A DNA stretch of 42,184 bases from an uncultured Flavobacteriaceae bacterium (GCA_937924845.1 CALDUQ010000081.1:1-42184), one strand, 5' to 3'. Counted from the first letter of the stretch, positions 29,792-39,460 are shown. Program-made: numbers and translations. The notes: a model not told the origin generated them from the sequence alone.

Positions 29792-30658
29792 TTATAAACT
29801 TCGACGGCCTCTATTAGTAGTTGATGTAGGCTTTTTTTTAGTTACTGGTAAGGTTGAAGACGCCACTCTGCCGCGTGTATTTTTTTGTTTTAAGTTTGAT
29901 CTTGTGTCTTTTGAAATATTTCTTTTTACCTTAGTATTAATTGTTTTACCTCTACTGTTGTTGGCATTACTGTGTTTTACCCTAGCGTTTGAGTTTTTAT
30001 TTACTCTATTGTAATTGTATCTGTTATTTTGATTAGCAATATAGTTTCGTTTACGTGTATTATTGGCGTAAGGTGTACTGTACTGGTAGCGATTAACATG
30101 GTAGTTTTTTCGGTATGGTCGTGTATTTACTGTGCAAAAATTTCTAGTTGGTTTTGCATAATAGTTATGACGAGCTAAATAGTTATATGATCGGTTATAA
30201 TTATTAATAAAACCATTATAATGAGAAAATCTATGGTATCTGTCATAAAACACATTTAATCTGCCAAGCCTAGTAATTAGCCCATAGTGGTTGTAATTTA
30301 CAGTAATGTTGCCTATTTGGGAAACTCGGCCATAGTAGTCGTAAAACACAGGTGTATTTTCAATTTGTATAACTGCGCCAAAATCATCGTACTGAACGAT
30401 TGAGTTGTAATTATACCCTGTGTTAAAGCTTGTCCCTGAGTTGTTAAAATGAACTTGTGTTCTATATCTTGTATTAATAATGTTAAAATCAAATTGCCCA
30501 TCTTTAAAAACTGCAAATTCAATACCGTTTTCAATAAAAATAAAAGAATTACCATAGCTATGGTTTGTAATTGATATTTTTGTGTTTGCGCTAGTAGTTG
30601 CATTTATAAAGTGTATACTTAATAAAATGCTTGCTGTAATGAGTAATAATTTTTTCAT
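29792..30658 (-). CDS. Secreted hypothetical protein with four 16-residue tandem repeats and basic N/R/Y-rich tail
   Basis: Signal peptide MKKLLLITASILLSIHFINA; repeats VQYDDFGAVIQIENTP / VFYDYYGRVSQIGNIT / VNYNHYGLITRLGRLN / VFYDRYHRFSHYNGFI. Confidence 0.8.
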   Translation of the reverse strand: MKKLLLITASILLSIHFINATTSANTKISITNHSYGNSFIFIENGIEFAVFKDGQFDFNIINTRYRTQVHFNNSGTSFNTGYNYNSIVQYDDFGAVIQIENTPVFYDYYGRVSQIGNITVNYNHYGLITRLGRLNVFYDRYHRFSHYNGFINNYNRSYNYLARHNYYAKPTRNFCTVNTRPYRKNYHVNRYQYSTPYANNTRKRNYIANQNNRYNYNRVNKNSNARVKHSNANNSRGKTINTKVKRNISKDTRSNLKQKNTRGRVASSTLPVTKKKPTSTTNRGRRSL

Positions 30659-30779
30659 AGTCTAAAAATTTATTGTTACTGTAATAATATTAAACAAACA
30701 GCGTGCCAGAAATAAAATAATTAATGTAAACTACTGATTTGCAACACTTTAATTTATTTTTTTTGTAAAATAAATAGTT

Positions 30780-31745
30780 ATGGAAAACCAATTAATCAAG
30801 CAAACCACTTGCCTAAACTGCGAGGAGCCTCACCAAGAAGGGTTTAAATTTTGTCCAAATTGTGGGCAAAATACTACAGATAAACTAACCGTAGGTGTAC
30901 TTTTTTATAATACAATAAGTAATTACATATCATTTGATGCTCGGTTTTTTAAAAGCTTTGTGCCGTTAATGTTTTTGCCAGGAGTTTTAGCAAAACGATT
31001 TATTGAAGGTAAGCGATTAAAATATTTGCATCCTACGCAAATGTATTTGTTTGTTTCTGTAATATTTTTCTTTATGATTTCATTCGCTTTAAACGACAGT
31101 GTAGTTGAAATTGATAAATCTATTAAAAACTCAAATACAGTAATAGATGAAGATGTAAAATTAAAAAAAACCGAAAAAAACAAAGAGATTAAAGGTGTTG
31201 TTTTTGGAAAAACGTTTAGTGAAGCCAAAATTGATTCTCTATATAAATCAGGAGCTAGCGACCAACAAGTGTATCAAAGCTTAGGCATGAATAAAGATGC
31301 AGGGTTTTTGACACAACGGTTTTATCACCAAGGTGTTAAATTGATAAGAAAAAAGGGGGTAGGTGCTTTAGTGAAAACCATGTATGATAGTATACCAGTA
31401 AGTTTGTTTTTATTGCTGCCATTTTTTGCTTTGTTTTTAAAATTATTTCATCGCAAAAAAGGCAATTATGTTAATCATTTGGTATTTAGTTTTTATTATT
31501 TTTCATATGTATTTACATTATTAATTTTATTTTACAGTTTAGATTTTATTTTTAATCTGCCAAGCAGTTTTATTAAATGGCTAATTTTATTAATAATGCT
31601 CTATTTGGTTTTAGCCTTAAAACAATTTTATAATCAAGGTGTATTTAAAAGTATATTAAAAATTATAGGAATTAGTTTTTTGTTTTTTATAATACTTATA
31701 CCGTTTACTGTTTTTATAACAGGTATAGCGTTTTTAACGTATTAA
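30780..31745 (+). CDS. DUF3667 domain-containing membrane protein with N-terminal zinc ribbon
   Basis: CLNCEEPHQEGFKFCPNCGQ ribbon, SFDARFFKSFVPLMFLPG, several TM helices. Confidence 0.88.
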   Translation: MENQLIKQTTCLNCEEPHQEGFKFCPNCGQNTTDKLTVGVLFYNTISNYISFDARFFKSFVPLMFLPGVLAKRFIEGKRLKYLHPTQMYLFVSVIFFFMISFALNDSVVEIDKSIKNSNTVIDEDVKLKKTEKNKEIKGVVFGKTFSEAKIDSLYKSGASDQQVYQSLGMNKDAGFLTQRFYHQGVKLIRKKGVGALVKTMYDSIPVSLFLLLPFFALFLKLFHRKKGNYVNHLVFSFYYFSYVFTLLILFYSLDFIFNLPSSFIKWLILLIMLYLVLALKQFYNQGVFKSILKIIGISFLFFIILIPFTVFITGIAFLTY

Positions 31746-31834
31746 AAATGTGAACATAATTTTTAATGAAAATTAAAAAAATGATATATTCGCATACAAT
31801 TACTAATAAATGTATAATTATATAAATAATAATA

Positions 31835-32554
31835 ATGAGAAGTAAACTTATTTTAGCAGTTTTAGCCTTAACAGTTTTTGCTTGTAATCAAAAAGCTAAA
31901 CCAAACGTTACCTTAACAACTGAAATGGATTCGGTAAGTTATGCCATTGGTACAAGCCAAGCTAAAGGGATGTTACGTCAAGTAACCGATTTAAATATTG
32001 ATGCTTTTGTTGAAGGCTTTTATGCTGAAGCAGATTCATCAGGGTTAAAAATCTCTGAAGAAGATGGAAGAAAAATCATCCAAGCATTTAGTGTTAAATT
32101 AAGAAAAAAACAGCAAGACGAAAAAATTAAGAATCTTGAGATAAAACACGCTGATGATATTGCCGCTGGAATTAAATTTCTAGAAGATAATAAATCTACA
32201 CCTGGAGTTAAGGTTACCGAAAGTGGTTTGCAGTATATAGTTTTAAAAGAAGGAAAAGGTGCAAAACCAGCAGGGCCAACTTCAAAAGTAAAAGTGCATT
32301 ATACAGGTACAACGCCACAAGGAGAAGTTTTTGACAGCTCAAAAGGTAAGGACCCAATACAGTTTTCATTAAATGGAGTTATTAGAGGTTGGACCGAAGG
32401 TGTGCAGTTAATGAAAGAAGGTGCAAAATATAAGTTTTTTATACCACAAGAGTTAGCATATGGTGCTACACCTAGACCAGGTATAATTAAACCATTTATG
32501 CCATTAGTTTTTGAAATAGAACTTGTTGAGGTATTAGATAAAGATAAAAAATAG
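31835..32554 (+). CDS. FKBP-type peptidyl-prolyl isomerase, Mip-like lipoprotein
   Basis: Lipobox VFAC; FKBP_N helices; VKVHYTGTTPQGEVFDSS, FIPQELAYGATPRPGIIKPFMPLVFEIELVEV. Confidence 0.94.
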   Translation: MRSKLILAVLALTVFACNQKAKPNVTLTTEMDSVSYAIGTSQAKGMLRQVTDLNIDAFVEGFYAEADSSGLKISEEDGRKIIQAFSVKLRKKQQDEKIKNLEIKHADDIAAGIKFLEDNKSTPGVKVTESGLQYIVLKEGKGAKPAGPTSKVKVHYTGTTPQGEVFDSSKGKDPIQFSLNGVIRGWTEGVQLMKEGAKYKFFIPQELAYGATPRPGIIKPFMPLVFEIELVEVLDKDKK

Positions 32555-32575
32555 TAAAACTACCATTTTTTAACT

Positions 32576-32606
32576 AAAAAGGTTGCCTACAAGGCAGCCT
32601 TTTTTT
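32576..32606 (+). terminator. Rho-independent terminator after the FKBP gene
   Basis: aaaaaggttgcc tacaa ggcagccttttttt hairpin with T-tract. Confidence 0.85.
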
Positions 32607-32644
32607 GTGCGATTAAATGTGTTAGTTTTTGTAAGTTTATAGCA

Positions 32645-33697
32645 ATGAAAAACAAAAAATTAATCATAACGTTAAGTATTATTTTTCAATATATATTAGT
32701 GCAATTGGCAGCAAAATTTCCTAAGTTTATTGATGAATATTACAGTAGGGGTTTATATCAAGTTTTATCAAAGTTAATGCGATATACTTTTGGTTGGATA
32801 TCTTTTTCAGTTGGTGATGTTTTTATTGGGCTGTTGATTGTTTTTATAATTCGATGGCTAGTAAGTAATCGAAAACGCATTTTAAATGACACACTACAAT
32901 GGTTTTTAGATATAGGTAGTGCTTTATCAATAGCATATTTTGCATTTTATATTTTGTGGGGGCTTAATTATTATAGGCAGCCTATTCATAAAACACTAGG
33001 GATTAGTGATTTGTATACCACAACTGAATTGATAAAGGTTACAAAGCAAATGATTGATACTACCAATGCAATACATTTTGCTATTACAAAGTCAGATACG
33101 TTAAAAGTAGTGTCAGTTTATAATCGAAAGCAATTATTAAAAATGTCAACAAATGGGTATGAAAATCTTAAAAAACACTACCCTAGTTTTAAGTATAACA
33201 CCCCAAGTGTTAAACTATGTCAATATAGCGTGCCACAGGCATATATGGGGTTTAGTGGCTATATTAATCCATTTACTAATGAGGCTCAGGTAAATTATTT
33301 GACACCAATTTATAGTTTGCCAAATACAATTTGTCATGAAATAGCACATCAGTTAGGTTATGCAGCTGAAAATGAAGCTAATTTTATTGGCAACCTTGCA
33401 GCTATTAGCAATGAGAATAGATATGTGCAATATGCAGGATATACGTCAATATTAAAATCCTGTTTGATAGAATTGTCTAAACGCAATAAAACAGCTTATA
33501 ATAGGCTTATAAAAACCATAAATAAAGGCGTTTTGAAAAATTATGCTGAATCTAAAAATTTTTGGAACTCATATAAAAATCCATTTGAGCCGTATTTTAA
33601 AAAAACTTACAATGTTTATCTTAAAGCCAATAACCAATCAAGGGGTATTGAAAGTTATAGTTATGTTGTAGCACTATTGGTTAATTATTTTAAATAA
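32645..33697 (+). CDS. DUF3810 domain-containing protein (putative membrane zinc metallopeptidase)
   Basis: N-terminal TMs and a zincin-like HEIAHQLGYAAENEANF motif. Confidence 0.88.
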   Translation: MKNKKLIITLSIIFQYILVQLAAKFPKFIDEYYSRGLYQVLSKLMRYTFGWISFSVGDVFIGLLIVFIIRWLVSNRKRILNDTLQWFLDIGSALSIAYFAFYILWGLNYYRQPIHKTLGISDLYTTTELIKVTKQMIDTTNAIHFAITKSDTLKVVSVYNRKQLLKMSTNGYENLKKHYPSFKYNTPSVKLCQYSVPQAYMGFSGYINPFTNEAQVNYLTPIYSLPNTICHEIAHQLGYAAENEANFIGNLAAISNENRYVQYAGYTSILKSCLIELSKRNKTAYNRLIKTINKGVLKNYAESKNFWNSYKNPFEPYFKKTYNVYLKANNQSRGIESYSYVVALLVNYFK

Positions 33698-33756
33698 TAA
33701 TTAACCAATATTAAAAGGTAATATTTAGTATCTTTAAGCAATAATATTTTTTTGAA

Positions 33757-36717
33757 ATGGTAAAAAAACAACTCACCTTACTTTTATTATTATGCGTAAG
33801 TGTAATGGTAGCTCAAGATTATTTTCCAACTAACACAGGTGTAAAATCAGTAAACACTAATTATACAGCTTTTGTAAATGCAAAAATATACATTAACCCT
33901 ACAAAAATTGTTGAAAATGGAACGCTTTTAATTTATAAATCAAAAGTTGTCGGCGTCGGAAAATCTGTAGAAATACCAAAAAACACTGTGATTTTTGATT
34001 TAAAAGGTAAATCAATATACCCTTCTTTTATCGATGTATATTCTAGTTTTGGTATAGCTAAAGCTGAAAAGGCAACAGGGCGTACACCACAATATAATGC
34101 TTCTCGCGAAGGATTTTATTGGAATGATCATATCCTACCAGATCAAAATGCAATTAATGTGTTTACATATGATAAAAAAGCTGCAACTCAATTAATTAAT
34201 GCTGGGTTTGGCGTGGTTAACACACATATTGCCGATGGTATTGTTAGAGGTACAGGCGCATTAGTTGCTTTAACCGATAAAGGAGGAGATCATAATAGGA
34301 TTATTGATGGTAAATCAGGGCAATATTTATCATTAAAAAAAAGCGTTAAAAGTCATCAAGCCTATCCCACATCAATTATGGGGACTTTAGCTTTGTTGCG
34401 ACAAATGTATAACGATGTTAATTGGTATAAAACAGGACAATCTGAAACTAAAGATAAAGCTTTAGAGGCTTTAATTGCTAATCAAAATTTGGTTCAAATT
34501 ATTGAGGCTGGTAGTGATTTAAATGATTTAAGGGTTGATAAAGTTGGCGATGAGTTTGGTATACAATATGTTATCGTAGGTGGTGGAGATGAATATAAAC
34601 GTATTGATAAAATTAAGCAAACCAATGCTACTTATATTTTGCCAATTAATTTTCCGAAGGCATATGATGTTGAAGATACATTTTTAACAAGTGTGTTAAG
34701 TTTGGCAGATATGAAAGCTTGGAGCCAAAAGCCATATAATCCTAAAATATTAGCAGATAATAAAATTGAGTTTGCATTGTCAACTAAAGGATTAAATACC
34801 ATAAAAGAATTTAAAACTAATTTACACAAAGCAATAGCGTATGGTTTAGATAAAACTATTGCGTTAGAAGCCTTAACAACTGTGCCAGCACGTATTTTGG
34901 GAAAATCTAATCAATTAGGGACCCTTAATAAAGGGATGTACGCTAATTTTTTAATTACATCTGGCGATATTTTTGATGAAAAAACAATATTATATGAAAA
35001 TTGGATTAAAGGCAATAAAGTTAAAGTTAGTGCTATTGATGTAATAGATATTAGAGGTGATTATACAACTAAAATTGATACTGAAAAGTATGATATCAAT
35101 ATATTTGGATCAATTGATAAGCCAAAAGCAAAGGTGAAAACTAGTACAGGTGCTTTAGGTAGTAAATTGCGTTATAAAAATGATTGGTTGTATTTAACAA
35201 TAGCAATAGGAGATAGTGTTGATAAAAAATTTATTAGACTATCTTCAAGAATTTCAAACTCTACAACAATAACAGGAAAGGCAATTTTAAGTAACGGTAA
35301 CGAGGTTAATTTTGTTGCTAATAAAACGCCTGATTCAAAAGTTACAGACAAAACCAAAAAATCATCAAAAAAGGATGTTTTTGAAATGTCTCCAATTACA
35401 TTTCCAAATGTAGCTTATGGTTTTGATAAGCAACCAACTAAACAAACATTACTGTTTAAAAATGCTACAGTTTGGACTAATGAAGTATATGGTATACTTA
35501 AAAATACAGATGTTTTAGTGAAAGATGGTAAGATTTTTAAGATAGGCACCAATTTAAAGTTAAGTAGTGCAACTGTTATTGACGCTACAGGCAAGCATTT
35601 AACAGCGGGTATTATTGATGAACACTCACACATAGCTACCAGTGCAGTTAATGAAGCTGGGCATAACTCAACAGCCGAGGTAAGTATTGAAGAAGCTGTA
35701 AATCCAGATGATGTAAATATTTATAGAAACTTAGCAGGCGGAGTAACTTCAATACAAATTCTACATGGTTCGGCAAATCCCATAGGAGGTCAGTCAGCAA
35801 TTATTAAGCTTAAATGGGGAGAGTCAGCAAATGATTTGATTTATGAAAATTCACCAAAATTTATAAAATTTGCTTTGGGTGAAAATGTAAAACAATCAAA
35901 TTGGGGAGATAACCAAACGGTACGTTTTCCTCAAACGCGTATGGGCGTTGAGCAAGTATTTAAAGATTATTTTACAAGAGCACAATCTTATGATAAATTA
36001 AAATCGAGTGGAGTACCTTATCGAAAAGATCAGGAGCTAGAGGTGTTGTCCGAAATTTTAAAAGGAGAACGTTTTATAAGTTGTCATTCCTACGTGCAAA
36101 GTGAAATTAATATGTTGATGAAAGTTGCCGAATCTTTTAATTTCAAAATCAACACCTTTACTCATATTTTAGAAGGATATAAGGTTGCTGATAAAATGAA
36201 AGCTCATGGCGTTGCTGCATCAACATTTAGTGATTGGTGGGCTTATAAGTTTGAAGTTAATGATGCGATACCTTACAATGCCTCTATTTTACATAATGCT
36301 GGTGTGCTAACCGCAATTAATAGTGATGACGCCGAGATGTCTAGACGACTTAATCATGAAGCTGCTAAAACAGTGAAATATGGAGGTGTAAGCGAAGAGG
36401 ATGCTTGGAAGTTTATAACCTTAAACCCGGCAAAAATGTTGCATTTAGATGATAGAGTGGGGAGTGTTAAGGTTGGTAAAGATGCCGATTTGGTATTGTG
36501 GTCAGGACACCCAATGTCAGTTTACAGTAAAGCCGAAAAAACAATTATAGAGGGTGTGACTTACTTTGATTTGGAGCGCGATAAAATGCTTAGAAATAAA
36601 ATTAAAAAAGAGCGTAATCAGCTAATTAAGCAAATGCTACAGCATAAAAATAAAGGTCTGAAAACACAACCTATTATAGCTAAAAAACAAAATTATTTAC
36701 ATTGTGACTCTGAATAA
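33757..36717 (+). CDS. Amidohydrolase family protein, two tandem amidohydrolase-like modules
   Basis: Signal peptide; second module has HSH (DEHSHIATS), CHSY, FTHILEGY, TAINSDDAE; both modules have typical C-terminal AKMLHLDDRVGSVKVGKDADLVLW-like segments. Confidence 0.92.
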   Translation: MVKKQLTLLLLLCVSVMVAQDYFPTNTGVKSVNTNYTAFVNAKIYINPTKIVENGTLLIYKSKVVGVGKSVEIPKNTVIFDLKGKSIYPSFIDVYSSFGIAKAEKATGRTPQYNASREGFYWNDHILPDQNAINVFTYDKKAATQLINAGFGVVNTHIADGIVRGTGALVALTDKGGDHNRIIDGKSGQYLSLKKSVKSHQAYPTSIMGTLALLRQMYNDVNWYKTGQSETKDKALEALIANQNLVQIIEAGSDLNDLRVDKVGDEFGIQYVIVGGGDEYKRIDKIKQTNATYILPINFPKAYDVEDTFLTSVLSLADMKAWSQKPYNPKILADNKIEFALSTKGLNTIKEFKTNLHKAIAYGLDKTIALEALTTVPARILGKSNQLGTLNKGMYANFLITSGDIFDEKTILYENWIKGNKVKVSAIDVIDIRGDYTTKIDTEKYDINIFGSIDKPKAKVKTSTGALGSKLRYKNDWLYLTIAIGDSVDKKFIRLSSRISNSTTITGKAILSNGNEVNFVANKTPDSKVTDKTKKSSKKDVFEMSPITFPNVAYGFDKQPTKQTLLFKNATVWTNEVYGILKNTDVLVKDGKIFKIGTNLKLSSATVIDATGKHLTAGIIDEHSHIATSAVNEAGHNSTAEVSIEEAVNPDDVNIYRNLAGGVTSIQILHGSANPIGGQSAIIKLKWGESANDLIYENSPKFIKFALGENVKQSNWGDNQTVRFPQTRMGVEQVFKDYFTRAQSYDKLKSSGVPYRKDQELEVLSEILKGERFISCHSYVQSEINMLMKVAESFNFKINTFTHILEGYKVADKMKAHGVAASTFSDWWAYKFEVNDAIPYNASILHNAGVLTAINSDDAEMSRRLNHEAAKTVKYGGVSEEDAWKFITLNPAKMLHLDDRVGSVKVGKDADLVLWSGHPMSVYSKAEKTIIEGVTYFDLERDKMLRNKIKKERNQLIKQMLQHKNKGLKTQPIIAKKQNYLHCDSE

Positions 36718-36733
36718 TTTTAAAACTAAAAAC

Positions 36734-38020
36734 ATGAAAAATATTATATATGTAATTTTAGCACTTAGCATACAAATTTTAAGTGCGCAACAAACGCCTG
36801 GAGAAATTCAAAAAAAGCCTTTTTCAATAGTAGGTGCAACTGCCCATATTGGCGATGGTACGCAAATTAGTAATAGTATAATTGTTATTGAAAACGGTAA
36901 AATCACTGCATGTGGTAACATGGATGAAGTAAAACCTATAGGTGATATTATTGATGTTAAAGGACAGCATGTTTATCCTGCATTTATAGCTGCAAATACA
37001 TCATTAGGATTGGTTGAGGTAGATGCAGTTAGGGCTAGTAATGATAATAGGGAAATTGGAGGTATTATACCTCATGTTAGAAGTTTGATAGCCTATAATA
37101 CCGAGTCAAAGGTTGTTGAAAGTATGCGGCCTAATGGGGTTTTAGTAGCTCAAATTTCACCAAAACGTGGTTTGATTTCTGGTACGTCATCAATTGTTCA
37201 ATTAGATGCTTGGAATTGGGAGGATGCAGCAATTAAAAGCGATGATGCAATCTATGTAAATTGGCCTAATCCTTTTTCGATAGTATGGAGAAGAGGTAAT
37301 GATCCTAGCTTTAAACAAAATAAAACATATGAAAAACAAATAGAAACACTAACAAATTTTGTTGTACAAGCAAAAGCATATATTAAAGGTAATAGTAGTG
37401 AAATCAATATTCCTTTTGAAGCAATGAAAGGATTATTTGATGGTAGTAAGCAATGGTTTGTTAATGTAAATAGTGAAAAAGGTATAATTGATGCTATTGC
37501 ATTTGCCAAACAGCATGAAATTAAAAATCTTGTAATTGTTGGAGGTGAGCAATCGTATAAGGTTATAGAGTTATTAAAGTTAAATAAAATACCGGTACTA
37601 TTAAATCATACACATCGATTACCAAGTTCAAATCACGATGATTATGATTTGTCTTATAAGTTGCCAAAATTACTTGTTGATGCTGGTATTTTAGTAGGCA
37701 TACAATCGGGAGCGATTGATAATTTTCAAACTAGAAACTTGCCATTTTATGCAGGTACTGCAGTTAGTGCGGGATTAAGTAAAGATGAAGCGCTAAAATT
37801 GATAACCTCAAACACTGCAAAAATATTAGGTATTAATAATCGTTTAGGAATGTTGAAAAGTGGTATGGACGCAACACTTTTTGTTAGTAAAGGTGATGCT
37901 TTAGATATGCGAACAAATAGTTTAACTAATGCGTATATAAATGGTCGAAAGGTTAGCCTTGAAACACATCAAACGCAATTATGGAAGCGTTATAGTGAAA
38001 AATATAAAGGTGAGTATTAA
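36734..38020 (+). CDS. Amidohydrolase family protein (apparently lacking the HxH motif)
   Basis: Signal peptide MKNIIYVILALSIQILSAQQ; ENGKITACGNMDEV; NTAKILGINNRLGMLKSGMDATLFV. Tracked ORF start 36704 overlaps the upstream gene; ATG 36734 precedes a good signal peptide. Confidence 0.88.
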   Translation: MKNIIYVILALSIQILSAQQTPGEIQKKPFSIVGATAHIGDGTQISNSIIVIENGKITACGNMDEVKPIGDIIDVKGQHVYPAFIAANTSLGLVEVDAVRASNDNREIGGIIPHVRSLIAYNTESKVVESMRPNGVLVAQISPKRGLISGTSSIVQLDAWNWEDAAIKSDDAIYVNWPNPFSIVWRRGNDPSFKQNKTYEKQIETLTNFVVQAKAYIKGNSSEINIPFEAMKGLFDGSKQWFVNVNSEKGIIDAIAFAKQHEIKNLVIVGGEQSYKVIELLKLNKIPVLLNHTHRLPSSNHDDYDLSYKLPKLLVDAGILVGIQSGAIDNFQTRNLPFYAGTAVSAGLSKDEALKLITSNTAKILGINNRLGMLKSGMDATLFVSKGDALDMRTNSLTNAYINGRKVSLETHQTQLWKRYSEKYKGEY

Positions 38021-38052
38021 AGTTATTTACTCATTGTTGCCAATTTGAGAAA

Positions 38053-38434
38053 ATGATTACCCGAAATAAAAAATTTGTTCATAGTTATACTATGTTACTA
38101 GTCGGCATTATAATTGTAATTACTTTAATAAATTATCAGATTATTATGTTATTACCTCCCCTGAATTTCATAAAAGAATTAAATTTTTTAGTGTGAATAA
38201 ATTAAACAACTATGTAGGTTGTCCAATTTAATTGAATGACAATGACTATGTTGTTGTTTTTGGTTTATTGTTTCAAAGTGAGATTGGCTCAAAATTCTCA
38301 CTAATTCAAGACGATATGAAAGTACTTAATTTTAACCCTGATCTAAACTATATGAAAATAAAATTAGTTTAAAGTTACCATCTTTTGATGATAACTTTGA
38401 AAAGGATGACTTAAGAATAGTGTTTAAAAATTAA
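38053..38434 (+). pseudogene. Decayed small single-TM membrane protein gene (two frameshifts and one in-frame stop)
   Basis: Stitched from three frames: MITRNKKFVHSYTMLLVGIIIVITLIN / KLSDYYVITSPEFHKRIKFFSVNKLNNYVGCPI*LNDNDYVVVFGLLFQSEIGSKFSLIQDDMKVLNFNPDLNYMKIK / SLKLPSFDDNFEKDDLRIVFKN*. In-frame TAA at 38229-38231. Confidence 0.5.
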
Positions 38435-38457
38435 GATAAAAAACAGGTTACGACAAC

Positions 38458-38567
38458 GTGTAAAAAAAATGCAAATAAAAGATGATTCAAGAAAATTTTC
38501 ACGAATTTTTTTTGGTCATCTTTTATTTGCTAAACATATTGCTTAAACTTCGCAACTTTTCTTACAC
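38458..38567. repeat. Inverted repeat / folded element: perfect 15-bp IR plus outer arms
   Basis: gcaaataaaagatga (38471-38485) vs tcatcttttatttgc (38516-38530) are exact reverse complements; outer gtgtaa (38458-38463) vs ttacac (38562-38567); loop contains GAAAATTTTC palindrome. Confidence 0.85.
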
Positions 38568-38608
38568 AAGTCCATAAGCTCAGTTTTAAAAATGATTTGA
38601 AATGTTTT

Positions 38609-39370
38609 TTATTTTATAATTTCAGCATCTTTAGGTGCTGCAAATATAGCTTTATTAGGTACAGATTTTGAAATTGATAAATCGGTAAAAACTACAGTAT
38701 TTCGTTTTGTTGTAGGTTGGTTATTTTCAGTAATATACCAATCAATGCTTTTAGGGAGTTTAAGTCCATTTAATGTAACCCAGTTATTATAACGAATATA
38801 TTTAAATGTGTTGCTTTTCTGTTTTGTAGTAAATGTTACAGTATAGGCCAACCATTCCATTTCAAATGTGTCAGGGTTGTAATAAATAATATATTGGTCA
38901 TCTGGCGAAACTCCAACGTTTGATTTATAAGAAATCAAAATACCAGGATAGTTTTTTCCTTCAAATTGTAAAGGTGTTGTTTCTTTGTAAATGATACCAT
39001 TATCACTTAATATAAATGGCATAGAATAAAAATAAAACATTAAACCATTATAAAATTTAGCATTTCCTTTGTAAGTAGTAGTATCTTTTGATTTTACCCA
39101 AAGTGCTTCGCCAGTGTTACCTAGTAAGTAATTTGGAGCATCAATTAAAGAAGCTCTAGTTTTTAAATTTGTTGTTGTTATTTCTTTGCCGTTTGGTTTG
39201 ATCATACCAAATATCAAGGTATTCATCTCATTCCAATTAGCAAGTCCACCGTGTGCTTTGAAAATTTTAGATAAGTCATCAGGATATTTTGAAAGTTTTG
39301 TTTTCGTTTCATTTTGTTGGCATGAAACAATAAAAACAGTTGAGAGTAAAATAAATAATAGTTTTTTCAT
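38609..39370 (-). CDS. DUF6503-like lipoprotein
   Basis: Lipobox FIVSC; AHGGLANWNEMNTLIF...FEGKNYPGILISYKSNVGVSPDDQYIIYYNPDTFEMEWLAYT. Tracked start at 39427 is upstream of the lipoprotein signal; ATG at 39370 preferred. Confidence 0.75.
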   Translation of the reverse strand: MKKLLFILLSTVFIVSCQQNETKTKLSKYPDDLSKIFKAHGGLANWNEMNTLIFGMIKPNGKEITTTNLKTRASLIDAPNYLLGNTGEALWVKSKDTTTYKGNAKFYNGLMFYFYSMPFILSDNGIIYKETTPLQFEGKNYPGILISYKSNVGVSPDDQYIIYYNPDTFEMEWLAYTVTFTTKQKSNTFKYIRYNNWVTLNGLKLPKSIDWYITENNQPTTKRNTVVFTDLSISKSVPNKAIFAAPKDAEIIK

Positions 39371-39460
39371 AATATAATATAAAATTAATTTGATGTATAA
39401 GTCGTAATAACGATTAATAAATTTCATAGGTCAAGTTAAACATTTTAAATTTGTGGCGTT

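Noticed and set aside
30313-30603. 96-aa - strand ORF in another frame of the 16-aa repeat protein
   Set aside because: Alternative frame of the repeat gene; lacks the signal peptide and the periodic pattern seen in the main frame.
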